Assembly (NCBI RefSeq): GCF_030464365.1 | Contig: NZ_VCYI01000005.1 | Span: forward strand, 1 to 64,000 | Direction of reading: 5' to 3' | Source of the DNA: Methanoculleus methanifontis | GTDB taxonomy: Archaea > Halobacteriota > Methanomicrobia > Methanomicrobiales > Methanoculleaceae | DNA: 64,000 nucleotides | Part shown: in pieces, positions 51,503 to 60,094 of the stretch | Position numbering within the stretch: position 1 is the first letter of the stretch | Layout: every line of letters starts with the position of its first letter | Position numbers and translations under genes: made by a program | The notes under the pieces: model-generated | Told to the model about the DNA's origin: nothing | Database searches by the model: none | The model's input: the letters and a program-made list of their open reading frames with translations, nothing else

Positions 51503-52174
51503 ATGAAGAGGATGTTTGGTATCCTTGTTCTCATGGTGATCGCGAGCATCATGATTGCAGGATGTGTGCAGCCAGAGGGGAACGAAACGGTAACACCCGG
51601 AACGACACCGGGACTCACCGAAACCCCGATGGAGACAGCAGAGGAGACGCCGGCAATAACAGAGACCCCAATGGAGACGGAAACTCCGATGGAGACAGAG
51701 ACCCCAATGGAGACAGAGACCCCAATGGAGACAGAGACCCCAATGGAGACAGAGACCCCAATGGAGACAGAGACCCCGATGGAGACAGAGACGCCGGCGG
51801 GAAATGAGACGCCGGCGGGCACGGAAACACCGGTGGGAACCGCAACAACCGTTGCTGCAGGTGTGACGGAGACCCCGCCGGGAACGCCGGCAGCGGCGCC
51901 CGTCGTCGCTGACGAGACCATTTCCATCACCGACGGCGGATTCGTGCCGAATTCGCTCACCGTTCCGACTGGAACCACGGTGGGATGGACCAATGACGCC
52001 ACGTCGGATCAGACCGTTACAGGCACCGGAAACATGTCGTTCTTCAGCTCCGACCTGCTCCAGCCGGGCGACTCGTACAGTTACACCTTCACTGGCACAG
52101 GCAACTACACCTACCAGTCACAGACGTCCGGATCTACCGGGACGGTCATCGTCACCGCCAACACAACCGCCTGA
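51503..52174 (+). CDS. lipoprotein with METETP repeats and cupredoxin-like domain
   Basis: The 223-aa protein has a lipobox (IASIMIAGC, Cys 21). A stalk of seven METETP repeats follows (about residues 57-98), encoded by an 18-bp DNA repeat (51671-51796). The C-terminal domain of about 90 residues (SITDGGFVPNSLTVPTGTTV onward) resembles a plastocyanin-like cupredoxin. The positions of the copper ligands are changed: NDATSDQTVT lacks the first His, and YTYQSQTSGSTGTVIV lacks the Cys, second His and Met. It probably does not bind type-1 copper. A TATA-like GTTTATTT about 28 nt upstream suggests a leaderless mRNA. Confidence 0.82.
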   Translation: MKRMFGILVLMVIASIMIAGCVQPEGNETVTPGTTPGLTETPMETAEETPAITETPMETETPMETETPMETETPMETETPMETETPMETETPMETETPAGNETPAGTETPVGTATTVAAGVTETPPGTPAAAPVVADETISITDGGFVPNSLTVPTGTTVGWTNDATSDQTVTGTGNMSFFSSDLLQPGDSYSYTFTGTGNYTYQSQTSGSTGTVIVTANTTA

Positions 52175-52220
52175 ACTCCCTTTTTCCCGCCGATGATCGT
52201 AAGGGAGCCGCAACACTCCC

Positions 52221-53552
52221 TTACGATCGCCGGAACATCCCGGCCGCCTCAACCAGCCGGTCTGCAAAACCCTCCGGGAAGTACGCGTGGGTGTACTGCC
52301 CGACCGCGTTCTGCGCGATGAGCCCGTCCCGGCCGCCGTCGATCCCCCGGCCCCGGAGGAGTTCCAGGGCGAACCGGGCGTCACGAGCGCAATCGAGACG
52401 TGAATAGTGGAACTCGTGGCCCCGGAAGGCCGAGCCCGGGGCAAGGACCGGGGCGGCCCCGGCAACCCGGGCCTCAACGTATCCGAGGGCCTGGATGCGG
52501 CCCGTCATCTCCGCCGCCGCCGGGAGGACGCCGGCCATCGGGTAATCGCCCTCATCGGTCGTGAGCCGGTCGGTAAGGTAGACGAGCCCGCCGCACTCGG
52601 CGTAGACGGGCATGCCGTCGTCGACCGCCCGGCGGACATCTTCCCGGCACCGGGATGCGGAGAGCGCCGCCGCGTGGAGCTCCGGGTAGCCGCCCCCGAG
52701 GTAGAGAGCATCCACGTCCGGGAGCCGGTCGGTCATCGGCGAGAAGAAGACCGGTTCCGCCCCCGCCCGCACGAGCCGATCGAGGTTCTCCGCATAGTAA
52801 AAACAGAACGCCGCATCGCGTGCGACACCGATCCGGACTTCCGCCTCCGGGCGGGCGGGGTTCTCCGCCGGCGCCGGGAGAGGCGGGGCCGACCGGGCGA
52901 GGTCGATGATACCGGAGAGGTTGCACGTCTCCTCCACCACCGCGCCGAACCGCGCCATCATCCCCGTCTCGGCCGCCATCGCGAGCCCGAGGTGCCGGCT
53001 TTCGACCACAAGATCCTTTCGGCGCGGGATTCCCCCGAAGATGGGGAGGGTTTTCGTCTCCTCGATCATGGCAAGGTGGCGTGGGCTCCCGATCCGGTTG
53101 AGGATGGTTCCGGCGACGCGGACGGCCGAATCGAACCCCGCGTAGCCCCGGATCATAGCGTGGACGCTCCGTGACGCGCCCCCTGCGTCCACCACGAGAA
53201 GAACCGGAGCGTTGAGAATCTTTGCGACGTGCGCCGTGCTCGCGATATCGGTTCCTTCGAGCCCGTCGAAGAGCCCCATCGCACCCTCGACAACGGCGAT
53301 GTCGGCCCCGGCAGAGGCCCGGACGAACGTCTCCCGCACCCCCGACTCCTCCATCATGAACGGGTCGAGGTTGCGGGACGTCCGGCCGCAGATGGCCGAA
53401 TGGTGCGTGGGATCGATGAAGTCCGGGCCCACCTTGAAGGGCTGGACGGCGAGTCCCCGGGCGGCGAGCGCCGCCATCAGACCGCTTGCAAGCGTGGTCT
53501 TGCCGCAGCCACTGTGGGTTCCCGCGACGACAATCACTGGAATATGGCGCAT
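52221..53552 (-). CDS. cbiA: cobyrinate / Ni-sirohydrochlorin a,c-diamide synthase (CbiA family)
   Basis: The 443-aa glutamine-dependent amidotransferase has a P-loop (AGTHSGCGKTTLASGL, about 10-25) and VEGAMGLFDGL. The C-terminal glutaminase domain has the Cys of PVYAECGGLVYLT (near 333) and the His of GHEFHYS. It amidates the a and c side chains of cobyrinate. In methanogens a close relative (CfbB) does the same on Ni-sirohydrochlorin for F430, and the two are hard to tell apart by eye. Divergence from cbiMNQO favours metal-cofactor synthesis in either case. A TATA element (53583-53591) precedes the ATG by about 35 nt. Confidence 0.88.
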   Translation of the reverse strand: MRHIPVIVVAGTHSGCGKTTLASGLMAALAARGLAVQPFKVGPDFIDPTHHSAICGRTSRNLDPFMMEESGVRETFVRASAGADIAVVEGAMGLFDGLEGTDIASTAHVAKILNAPVLLVVDAGGASRSVHAMIRGYAGFDSAVRVAGTILNRIGSPRHLAMIEETKTLPIFGGIPRRKDLVVESRHLGLAMAAETGMMARFGAVVEETCNLSGIIDLARSAPPLPAPAENPARPEAEVRIGVARDAAFCFYYAENLDRLVRAGAEPVFFSPMTDRLPDVDALYLGGGYPELHAAALSASRCREDVRRAVDDGMPVYAECGGLVYLTDRLTTDEGDYPMAGVLPAAAEMTGRIQALGYVEARVAGAAPVLAPGSAFRGHEFHYSRLDCARDARFALELLRGRGIDGGRDGLIAQNAVGQYTHAYFPEGFADRLVEAAGMFRRS

Positions 53553-53582
53553 AACGTTCCTCTAGTGTTGAATACCGCAGGA

Positions 53583-53638
53583 GATAAATATGACCGGAGA
53601 TAACCAGGGTACATCAAATTAGTTTACCTTAGGTAAAC
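53583..53638. promoter_or_regulatory. cbiA/cbiM divergent promoter region with palindrome
   Basis: A perfect palindrome, GTTTACCTTAGGTAAAC (53622-53638), lies between the cbiA TATA box (ATATTTATC, minus strand, 53583-53591) and a TATA-like CATATTTG (53639-53646) for cbiM. Its place suits a repressor that would control both directions, for example one responding to cobalt, nickel or a cobamide. The regulator is unknown. Confidence 0.5.
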
Positions 53639-53684
53639 CATATTTGTTCTGCTCGCCTCTACGGCGGCAGCCACCGGTGATATC

Positions 53685-54377
53685 ATGCACATCATGGAAG
53701 GATTCTTACCAAGCCCCTGGTGGGAGATCTGGATTCTCATCTCCCTGCCCTTCGTCGCCATCGGACTGTACCAGCTGAACAAACTTGTGCAGGAGAAGCG
53801 GGAAACCCTGCCGCTCCTTGCGGTCGCAGGCGCCTTCGTCTTCGTCCTCTCCTCGCTCAAGATCCCCTCGTTCAACGGGAGCTGCTCCCATCCCACGGGG
53901 ACGGGGCTCGGGGGCATCCTCTTCGGCCCCTGCATCGCCGCCGTCCTCGGGCTGATTGTCCTGGTCTTCCAGGCGGTCTTCCTCGCGCACGGCGGGATCA
54001 CCACCCTCGGGGCGAACGTCTTCTCGATGGGGATCGCGGGGCCGGCCGTCGCCTACCTCATCTATAAGGCCGGAACCCGGGCGGGCGCAAACACCTACGC
54101 GACGGTCTTCATCGCCGCAGCCCTCGCGGATCTCGTCACCTACGTCGTCACCTCGGTTCAGCTCGCGCTCGCCTTCCCGGGAACCGCCGGGTTCTTCGGG
54201 GCGTTCTCGGCATTCGCCGCGGTCTTCGCCGTCACCCAGGTGCCGCTTGCCATCATCGAGGGCGCGGTCATCATGCTCGTCTTCAAGTACATCGTCCAGC
54301 TCAAGCCCGAGATCCTCACGCGCTTGAACCTCCTCTCCGAGAGCACCGTCCAGAAACTCCGGGAGGCCGCGGCATGA
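53685..54377 (+). CDS. cbiM: cobalt/nickel ECF transporter substrate-binding membrane protein CbiM
   Basis: The 230-aa protein is the metal-selecting component. It starts MHIMEGFLPSPWWEIW, where His2 and the N-terminus bind Co2+ or Ni2+ in the family. Six to seven membrane segments follow, with SFNGSCSHPTGTGLGGILFG and HGGITTLGANVFSMGIAGP as conserved blocks. GGTGA precedes the ATG. It overlaps cbiN by 4 nt. Confidence 0.94.
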   Translation: MHIMEGFLPSPWWEIWILISLPFVAIGLYQLNKLVQEKRETLPLLAVAGAFVFVLSSLKIPSFNGSCSHPTGTGLGGILFGPCIAAVLGLIVLVFQAVFLAHGGITTLGANVFSMGIAGPAVAYLIYKAGTRAGANTYATVFIAAALADLVTYVVTSVQLALAFPGTAGFFGAFSAFAAVFAVTQVPLAIIEGAVIMLVFKYIVQLKPEILTRLNLLSESTVQKLREAAA

Positions 54378-54673
54378 AGCACGGCATGGAGCTTGCGGTC
54401 GCCGCGCTCATCGTCATCTTCGCCGCCGTCTTTCTCTTTCAGGACGCCGCGATACAGGCAACCCTCGGCGACGGGGAGGAAGCCTGGGGCGGGGCCGACG
54501 GCGAGGCCGCCGGGCTCATCGAAGCCTCCGGCTACGAGCCGTGGATCGAGCCGTTCTGGGAGCCCCCGAGCGGCGAGATCGAGTCGCTCCTCTTCGCCCT
54601 GCAGGCTGCCATCGGCGCCGTGATCATCGGTTACGTCTTCGGCTACTGGCAGGGCAACAGGAAGGCCGCCTGA
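54374..54673 (+). CDS. cbiN: cobalt transport protein CbiN
   Basis: The 99-aa protein has two membrane helices (about 6-22 and 73-92) joined by an acidic extracellular loop. The loop carries GADGEAAGLIEASGYEPWIE and the EPPSGEIESLLFALQAAIGA region typical of CbiN. It assists metal loading of CbiM. It overlaps cbiM by 4 nt and precedes cbiQ by 39 nt. Confidence 0.93.
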   Translation: MKHGMELAVAALIVIFAAVFLFQDAAIQATLGDGEEAWGGADGEAAGLIEASGYEPWIEPFWEPPSGEIESLLFALQAAIGAVIIGYVFGYWQGNRKAA

Positions 54674-54712
54674 TTATTCCGGCAGTCCCGCAAAGAGATA
54701 GGGGGAGACGCA

Positions 54713-55489
54713 ATGTACGAGGTGCTTGAAGACTATGCCCAGACCAATAACCTCCGGGAGACGAGTGTGGAGCTCAAACTCTTCATCGGGCTTGCAAGCA
54801 TCCTTTTATGCGTCTCGTCGCCGGGCCCCGTCGCCCCCCTGCTCGTCGCGGCCTCGATGAGCGCCGCCGTCCTCGCCCTCGCGAAGATACCGGCACGGTT
54901 CTACGCGAAACTCCTCCTGGTGCCGGTCTCGTTTGCAGCGATGAGCATCGTCGTGGTTCTTTTCATCACCGGCGGCGGGACGGTGCTCCTGGAGGTTCCC
55001 GGTCTCCCCCTCGCAATCACGGCCGGCGGTGCGAACCTCGCGCTTCTCCTCCTCGCGCGGGTCTTCGGCGGGATGTGCTCGCTCTACTTCATCGCGCTCA
55101 CGACGCCGATGACCGAGATCTTCGATATCCTCCGGAAACTCAGGGTTCCCGCCGTACTCATCGATCTTGCCATGCTCACCTACCGGTTCATCTTCATCCT
55201 CATCGAGGAAGCAGGCCAGATCTACCGCTCGCAGGTGATGCGGCTTGGTTACGGGAGGTTCCGGGAGTCGGTGCGGTCTTTCGGAATGCTCGCCGGGGCG
55301 CTCTTCATCAGAACCTGGGAGAGCGGCGAAGCCCTGGTCCTTGCGATGGACGCACGCTGCTACGACGGCAGGCTCGGCATCCCGGGCGATTCCCGGCCGA
55401 TACCGGTTCCCGCGCTCGCGGGGGGTTTCCTCTACCTCTCGGCAGTCCTCGGCGTCTCGCTCTTCACCGGTGGGGTGGTCATCGTATGA
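54713..55489 (+). CDS. cbiQ: ECF transporter T component CbiQ
   Basis: The 258-aa transmembrane coupling protein has five to six hydrophobic segments. The coupling helices carry the A-R-x motif pair typical of T components, seen here around RSQVMRLGYGRFRESVRS and ALVLAMDARCYDG. It links the CbiO ATPase to CbiM. It overlaps cbiO by 4 nt (ATGA). Confidence 0.93.
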   Translation: MYEVLEDYAQTNNLRETSVELKLFIGLASILLCVSSPGPVAPLLVAASMSAAVLALAKIPARFYAKLLLVPVSFAAMSIVVVLFITGGGTVLLEVPGLPLAITAGGANLALLLLARVFGGMCSLYFIALTTPMTEIFDILRKLRVPAVLIDLAMLTYRFIFILIEEAGQIYRSQVMRLGYGRFRESVRSFGMLAGALFIRTWESGEALVLAMDARCYDGRLGIPGDSRPIPVPALAGGFLYLSAVLGVSLFTGGVVIV

Positions 55490-56694
55490 CGAAAACGCTG
55501 CTCGAAGCCGAGAACGTCACCTACACCTACCCAAACGGCCCCGTCGCCCTTGCCGGGGTGAGCGTCCGGATCGAGGCGGGCTCGAAGACCGCACTCGTCG
55601 GGCCGAACGGCGCCGGGAAATCGACGCTTCTCCTGATGCTCAACGGCATGCTCCGGCCGGCCTCGGGCGTGATCCGGTTCGACGACCGGCCGCTCGCCTA
55701 CGACAACCGGAGCCTCCGCGAGCTCCGCCGGCGGGTCGGGTTCGTCTTCCAGAACCCCGACGTCCAGATAGTCGCCCCGACCGTCGAGCAAGACGTGGCC
55801 TTCGGGCCGGTGAACCTCGGCCTCCCCCCCGACGCCGTCCGGGAAGCGGTGCGGGACGCGCTCGGCTACGTCGGGCTCCGGGGCTACGAGAAGCGGCCGC
55901 CCCACCACCTCTCCGGCGGCGAGAAGAAACGGGTCGCCATCGCGGGCATCCTCGCGATGGAACCGGCGGTTCTCGTCTTCGACGAACCGACCTCCGCGCT
56001 CGATCCCGCAAGTTCGGAGGAGGTGATGGAACTCCTCGACGAACTCGCCTCCGGCGGCCGGACGGTGCTCGTGTCCACCCACGACGTCGAGCTCGCCTAC
56101 CACTGGGCCGACTCGGTCGTTCTCATGGAACGGGGAGGCGTCCTCGCCCGGGGGCCGCCGGAAGCGGTCTTCTCCGACCACGCCCTCCTCGCGTCCGCCA
56201 GGCTGAAACCTCCCGCCCTCCTCGACCTCTACAACGAACTCAACCTGCGCCGCGTCATCGACCGGGGCGTCCCCCCGAAAAGCGTGCTCGAGTTCACCGA
56301 CCGGATCGAGCGGGCGATGCACGGCCACGCCCCGGCCAGGGACGGAACCGGGAGAATTTACCTCTGCAACGCCGATCTGACCGGGGGCGACGAGGTGCGG
56401 CGGCTCATCAAGCAGGGAACGGTCGAGCACGTCGGGGCGATGGGCACCCGCGCGAAGGAGTTCGCCAACCGGGAGCGGATCCTCCTCGACTACACCTACG
56501 GTGTCATCGACAAATGCATCTTAAAAGCCCTCATCGGGGAGAACTCGCTCATCATCACCACCGGAGGCATGGTCGAGCACGTCCACCGCCGTATCGGGGA
56601 GTACAGCGCAGAGAGCGGACGGACGCTCGCGGTGACATCGGTCAGGGAACCGGAGGAGATCCCTCATCCGAACAACGAGCGCATCCCCTCCTGA
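55486..56694 (+). CDS. cbiO: ECF transporter ATP-binding protein CbiO with C-terminal extension
   Basis: The 402-aa ATPase drives the transporter. It has Walker A GPNGAGKST (about 39-47), Q-loop FQNPDVQIV, signature LSGGEKKRVAIAGIL (about 144-158), Walker B VLVFDEPTSALDP and H-loop STHDVELAY. A usual CbiO ends near residue 280. Here about 120 more residues follow, including IYLCNADLTGGDEVRRLIKQ, ERILLDYTYGVIDKCILKAL and SLIITTGGMVEHVHRRI. I do not recognise this domain; a regulatory or metal-sensing role is conceivable. Confidence 0.92.
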   Translation: MTKTLLEAENVTYTYPNGPVALAGVSVRIEAGSKTALVGPNGAGKSTLLLMLNGMLRPASGVIRFDDRPLAYDNRSLRELRRRVGFVFQNPDVQIVAPTVEQDVAFGPVNLGLPPDAVREAVRDALGYVGLRGYEKRPPHHLSGGEKKRVAIAGILAMEPAVLVFDEPTSALDPASSEEVMELLDELASGGRTVLVSTHDVELAYHWADSVVLMERGGVLARGPPEAVFSDHALLASARLKPPALLDLYNELNLRRVIDRGVPPKSVLEFTDRIERAMHGHAPARDGTGRIYLCNADLTGGDEVRRLIKQGTVEHVGAMGTRAKEFANRERILLDYTYGVIDKCILKALIGENSLIITTGGMVEHVHRRIGEYSAESGRTLAVTSVREPEEIPHPNNERIPS

Positions 56695-56719
56695 CAGGCG
56701 TGCCGGCGCTCCAAACTTG

Positions 56720-56724
56720 TTTTT
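56720..56724 (+). terminator. T5 run after cbiO
   Basis: A short T run lies 26 nt after the cbiO stop, between two copies of CCGGCGCT. It may end the cbiMNQO transcript; the run is short. Confidence 0.3.
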
Positions 56725-56785
56725 CCGGCGCTCACCAACTCCCCCGGGAGAAGGTTAATCCGGTGCCGATGCCCGAAGGGTACCT

Positions 56786-58285
56786 ATGATGCTCGAAGAG
56801 GTGCTGCACCGGATATCCAAGCAGGCGAAACGGAAGCGGATGACCCTGCCCGACCACAAAACAAAGATTGTCTGTACCATCGGGCCTGCATCGCGCTCCC
56901 GGGAGGTGCTCGCCCGGATGCTCCTCGCCGGCATGAACGTCGCCCGGCTCAACCTCTCCCACGGATCGTTTGATGAGCACCGGGAAAACATCCGAAACAT
57001 CCGGAGCGCCGCGGAGGATACGGGGCTCCCGGTCACGATCCTGCTCGACCTCCCGGGGCCGAAGATCCGGGTAGGCACCCTGGCAGAAGAACCCATGATG
57101 CTCCAGAAGGGCGAAACCGTCACCTTCGTCTCCGCCCCGGCATCGAGCGATCCATCCCGGATCCCCGTCGACTTCGACCAGTTCCCGCAGCTGGTCTCAG
57201 AGAGGAGCACCATCTTCCTCAACGACGGGTTCCTCCAGCTCCGGGTCGACGAGATCGGCGAAAGAGATGTCCGGGCGACGGTGGTCATCGGCGGCCCCCT
57301 CCTTTCGCGCAAGGGGATGACTCTCGTCGGCGGCGGGGGGATCGTCGCCCTCAGCGCCGTGACCGACCGGGACCTCGAGTGCATCGAGTTCGGGCTTGCC
57401 GAGGGGCTCGACACCTTCAGCATATCCTTCATCCAGCGGGCGGAGGACATCCTGAGGGCCCGGGAACACGCCGCCCGATCCGGGAAGTCCATCCGGGTAA
57501 TTGCAAAGATTGAGCGGCAGGAAGCGCTCGCAAACCTCGACGAGATCCTCCAGGAGGCCAACGGGGTCATGATCGCCAGGGGCGATCTCGGCGTCCAGAC
57601 GCCCATCGAGGAGGTTCCTGCGGTGCAGAAACGGATCATCCAGAAGGCCAACATCCTCGGCCGGCCGGCGATCACCGCCACCCAGATGCTGATGTCGATG
57701 ACCGACAACATCCGGCCCACCCGTGCAGAGGTGACCGACGTCGCGAACGCCATCCTCGACGGAACCGATGCCGTCATGCTCTCCGAGGAGACGTCCATCG
57801 GGAAGTACCCGGTCGAGACGGTCGCGATGATGGCGAACATCGCCCGGTCGACCGAGGAGAAGCGCTCCCTTGTCGGGGCGGGATGTACCCCGCTTGAATA
57901 CTTTCGGCGCGGGAAGGGGCGCGAGGAGATCACCGTCAACGACGTCGTCTCCTTAAACGTCATCGAGGCACTGGACGCGCTCGGCATCCGCTACGTGCTG
58001 ACCCCCACCCGTTCAGGGAGCACCCCAAGAAACATCTCCCGGTTCAAGCCCGTGGCCTGGATCCTCGCGTTCACCCGGAACCCGAGCACCTTCAAGTTCC
58101 TGGCGTTCACCTACGGGGTATGCCCGTTCCTGATCCGGAGCGAGAAGGAGTACTGGCACGGGGCGATCCTCGACTCGATCCGGGACTCGGGGCTGATCTC
58201 GCCCGGTGAGCGCGTGGTGCTGACCGAGGGGGTATCCCCCGGACGCGAAGGGACCGATTCGCTCATCATCCTCACGGTCGATTGA
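56786..58285 (+). CDS. pyk: pyruvate kinase
   Basis: The 499-aa enzyme converts phosphoenolpyruvate and ADP to pyruvate and ATP. It has KIVCTIGPASRS, RLNLSHGSFDEH and the active-site signature VIAKIERQEALANLDEI (Lys near 241), followed by MIARGDLGVQTP and ITATQMLMSM. A C-terminal allosteric domain ends SLIILTVD. It is slightly longer than most archaeal enzymes because of an 18-residue basic N-terminus; an internal ATG at 56840 would give the shorter form. A TATA-like GTTAATC about 26 nt upstream suggests a leaderless transcript. Confidence 0.94.
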   Translation: MMLEEVLHRISKQAKRKRMTLPDHKTKIVCTIGPASRSREVLARMLLAGMNVARLNLSHGSFDEHRENIRNIRSAAEDTGLPVTILLDLPGPKIRVGTLAEEPMMLQKGETVTFVSAPASSDPSRIPVDFDQFPQLVSERSTIFLNDGFLQLRVDEIGERDVRATVVIGGPLLSRKGMTLVGGGGIVALSAVTDRDLECIEFGLAEGLDTFSISFIQRAEDILRAREHAARSGKSIRVIAKIERQEALANLDEILQEANGVMIARGDLGVQTPIEEVPAVQKRIIQKANILGRPAITATQMLMSMTDNIRPTRAEVTDVANAILDGTDAVMLSEETSIGKYPVETVAMMANIARSTEEKRSLVGAGCTPLEYFRRGKGREEITVNDVVSLNVIEALDALGIRYVLTPTRSGSTPRNISRFKPVAWILAFTRNPSTFKFLAFTYGVCPFLIRSEKEYWHGAILDSIRDSGLISPGERVVLTEGVSPGREGTDSLIILTVD

Positions 58286-58353
58286 GCGGCGGCCTTCGGA
58301 TCCCTCCCGGCACGACAAACCCTATCCCGGCGGAGGGCGAACACTCTTCAATC

Positions 58354-59352
58354 ATGGCCGTGCTTGCTTCGGGGGAGCGGGAAGTCTCGGAGAGGGACAA
58401 CGTGCTCAAAGAGAAGACCGCACGCCTCTCGGTCGCATCAAACTCACTCCTTGTGGTGGCGAAACTCGCCGTCGGCATCTCTATCGGATCGGTCGGTATC
58501 ATGTCCGAGGCGATCCACTCCGCCATCGACCTGGTGGCCGCTGTCATTGCCTATTTCTCGGTTCGCCAGTCGGCCCGCCCCCCTGACGAGTGCCATACCT
58601 TCGGGCACGGGAAGTACGAGAGCATATCGGGGCTTCTCGAAGCGGTTCTGATCCTCGCGGCGGCTCTCCTGATCATCAACGAAGCGGCGAGAAACCTCCT
58701 TGGTGGCGAGGAGACGCTGAACATCGAGGGGCTCGGGCTCGGCATCGCCGTCATGCTGCTCTCGGCCGGGATAAATTTCTACGTCTCTTCCCGGTTGATG
58801 ACGGTAGCGAAGAAGACCGAGTCGATTGCGCTCGAGAGCGACGCCTGGCACCTCCGGACGGATGTCTACACCTCCGTTGGGGTCGTCATCGGGCTCGTCC
58901 TGATCCGGCTGACCGGTCTGGTGGTACTTGATTCGCTCATCGCGCTCGCGGTCGCCGCCATCATCCTCCGGGCGGCTTTCGATCTCATCCGGCGCTCGTT
59001 CGAAGATCTCGTCGACAGAAGCCTCCCCGCCGACGAGGAGAACCGGATTCGGGAGATCATCAGCGGGCACTGCACGGACGCCATCGGTTTTCACCGCCTC
59101 CGGACGCGCCGGTCGGGGCCGAACCGGTTCGTTGATCTTCACCTGGTCGTCCCGCGGACCGCAACCCTTGAAGAGGCGTACGGCATCGTGAAAATGGTGG
59201 AGGACGACGTCCGGCGGGAGTTCCCCCGGACGAACGTCACAATCCGGGTTCAGCCCTGCACCGGCGAAGACTGCGCCGACTGCGGGGTCTTTACCACCTG
59301 CCCGGAGTGCGACCGGCCCGCGCTCTCTGGGAAGGAAAAAGAGTGGGAGTAA
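58354..59352 (+). CDS. cation diffusion facilitator (CDF) metal transporter
   Basis: The 332-aa antiporter exports divalent metals such as zinc, iron, manganese or cobalt. Six membrane helices carry the metal-site motifs MSEAIHSAIDLVAA (helix 2) and ALESDAWHLRTDVYTS (helix 5). The cytoplasmic C-terminal domain includes FHRLRTRRSGPNRFVDLHL. A cysteine-rich tail, CTGEDCADCGVFTTCPEC, is unusual and may bind metal. The start is uncertain; the ATG at 58354 is taken because the upstream frame runs into pyk. Confidence 0.9.
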   Translation: MAVLASGEREVSERDNVLKEKTARLSVASNSLLVVAKLAVGISIGSVGIMSEAIHSAIDLVAAVIAYFSVRQSARPPDECHTFGHGKYESISGLLEAVLILAAALLIINEAARNLLGGEETLNIEGLGLGIAVMLLSAGINFYVSSRLMTVAKKTESIALESDAWHLRTDVYTSVGVVIGLVLIRLTGLVVLDSLIALAVAAIILRAAFDLIRRSFEDLVDRSLPADEENRIREIISGHCTDAIGFHRLRTRRSGPNRFVDLHLVVPRTATLEEAYGIVKMVEDDVRREFPRTNVTIRVQPCTGEDCADCGVFTTCPECDRPALSGKEKEWE

Positions 59353-59365
59353 AAGGCCGGGGTTT

Positions 59366-60019
59366 CTACCGCCAGGAGAAGAGGCTCCGAACCTGCATCT
59401 CCTCGCTCGCAAGAGTCCTCAACCGATCCTGCCCCTGCTCGATCGTCCGGACCTGCTTCTGGAGCATCGTCCGGGTTGCGTCATCGCAGGTGGAGTTTCC
59501 AATCAGGTATCCGAGTTCCGCGGTCCGCTCCCGGTTGCGCTGCGCCTCCTCCTCAATCAGCCGGGCGGCTTCTGCATCGCCGCCGAAGAGGAACCGCATG
59601 AAGGCGTGCCGGGCCCGGATCTGCTCCTCGGCCCGGACGGTCTTTTCAACCGAGTTGTTGATCTCCCGGGCGATAGCGGAGACGTTCTCTCCTATGCCGC
59701 CGGTCTGGTTCCCGGCACCGAGCAGGGCATGGACGGCGAGCCTGACGCGGTCCCGATCGGGAGCCCCATCTCCCGACCGGAGGGGCGTGTGCTCTGCGGC
59801 CCGCTGCTGCACTCTCTCCCCGGCGGTTTCGCTACCTTCTTCCGCACGGACGGTTCTGTTCTCCTCGATCCTCGCCTGCTGTTCCCCCGCGGGCGTCGCG
59901 TTCACCGCGCCATACCCGGCCTGTGCTTCCCCCGGGCCGCTCTGGGCACCGGAAGCGGCGGACGCGAACCCCGGAAGGAGGAGGAAGACGATCATGGCTG
60001 CTGCAACGATGCGTTTCAT
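59366..60019 (-). CDS. secreted protein of unknown function
   Basis: The 217-aa protein has a signal peptide (VAAAMIVFLLLPGFASAAS). It continues with a charged, mostly helical and probably coiled-coil body rich in Glu, Arg and Ala, with a few N-glycosylation sequons. GAGGTGA stands 6 nt before the ATG, and TGTATATAC is about 40 nt upstream. I recognise no family. It is convergent with the CDF gene, 13 nt apart. Confidence 0.75.
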   Translation of the reverse strand: MKRIVAAAMIVFLLLPGFASAASGAQSGPGEAQAGYGAVNATPAGEQQARIEENRTVRAEEGSETAGERVQQRAAEHTPLRSGDGAPDRDRVRLAVHALLGAGNQTGGIGENVSAIAREINNSVEKTVRAEEQIRARHAFMRFLFGGDAEAARLIEEEAQRNRERTAELGYLIGNSTCDDATRTMLQKQVRTIEQGQDRLRTLASEEMQVRSLFSWR

Positions 60020-60094
60020 CGATCCTCACCTCTGTTGGAAGAGAGATCGGGAACGGACGTATATACAATAATTGAACCGCCTGGTTCGACACTC

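Noticed and set aside
54808-55485. Upstream extension of the cbiO frame
   Set aside because: It overlaps cbiQ out of frame. The true cbiO start is the ATG at 55486, which overlaps the cbiQ stop.
55432-56430. Long minus-strand frame opposite cbiO
   Set aside because: Composition is that of an antisense shadow and no motifs are seen.
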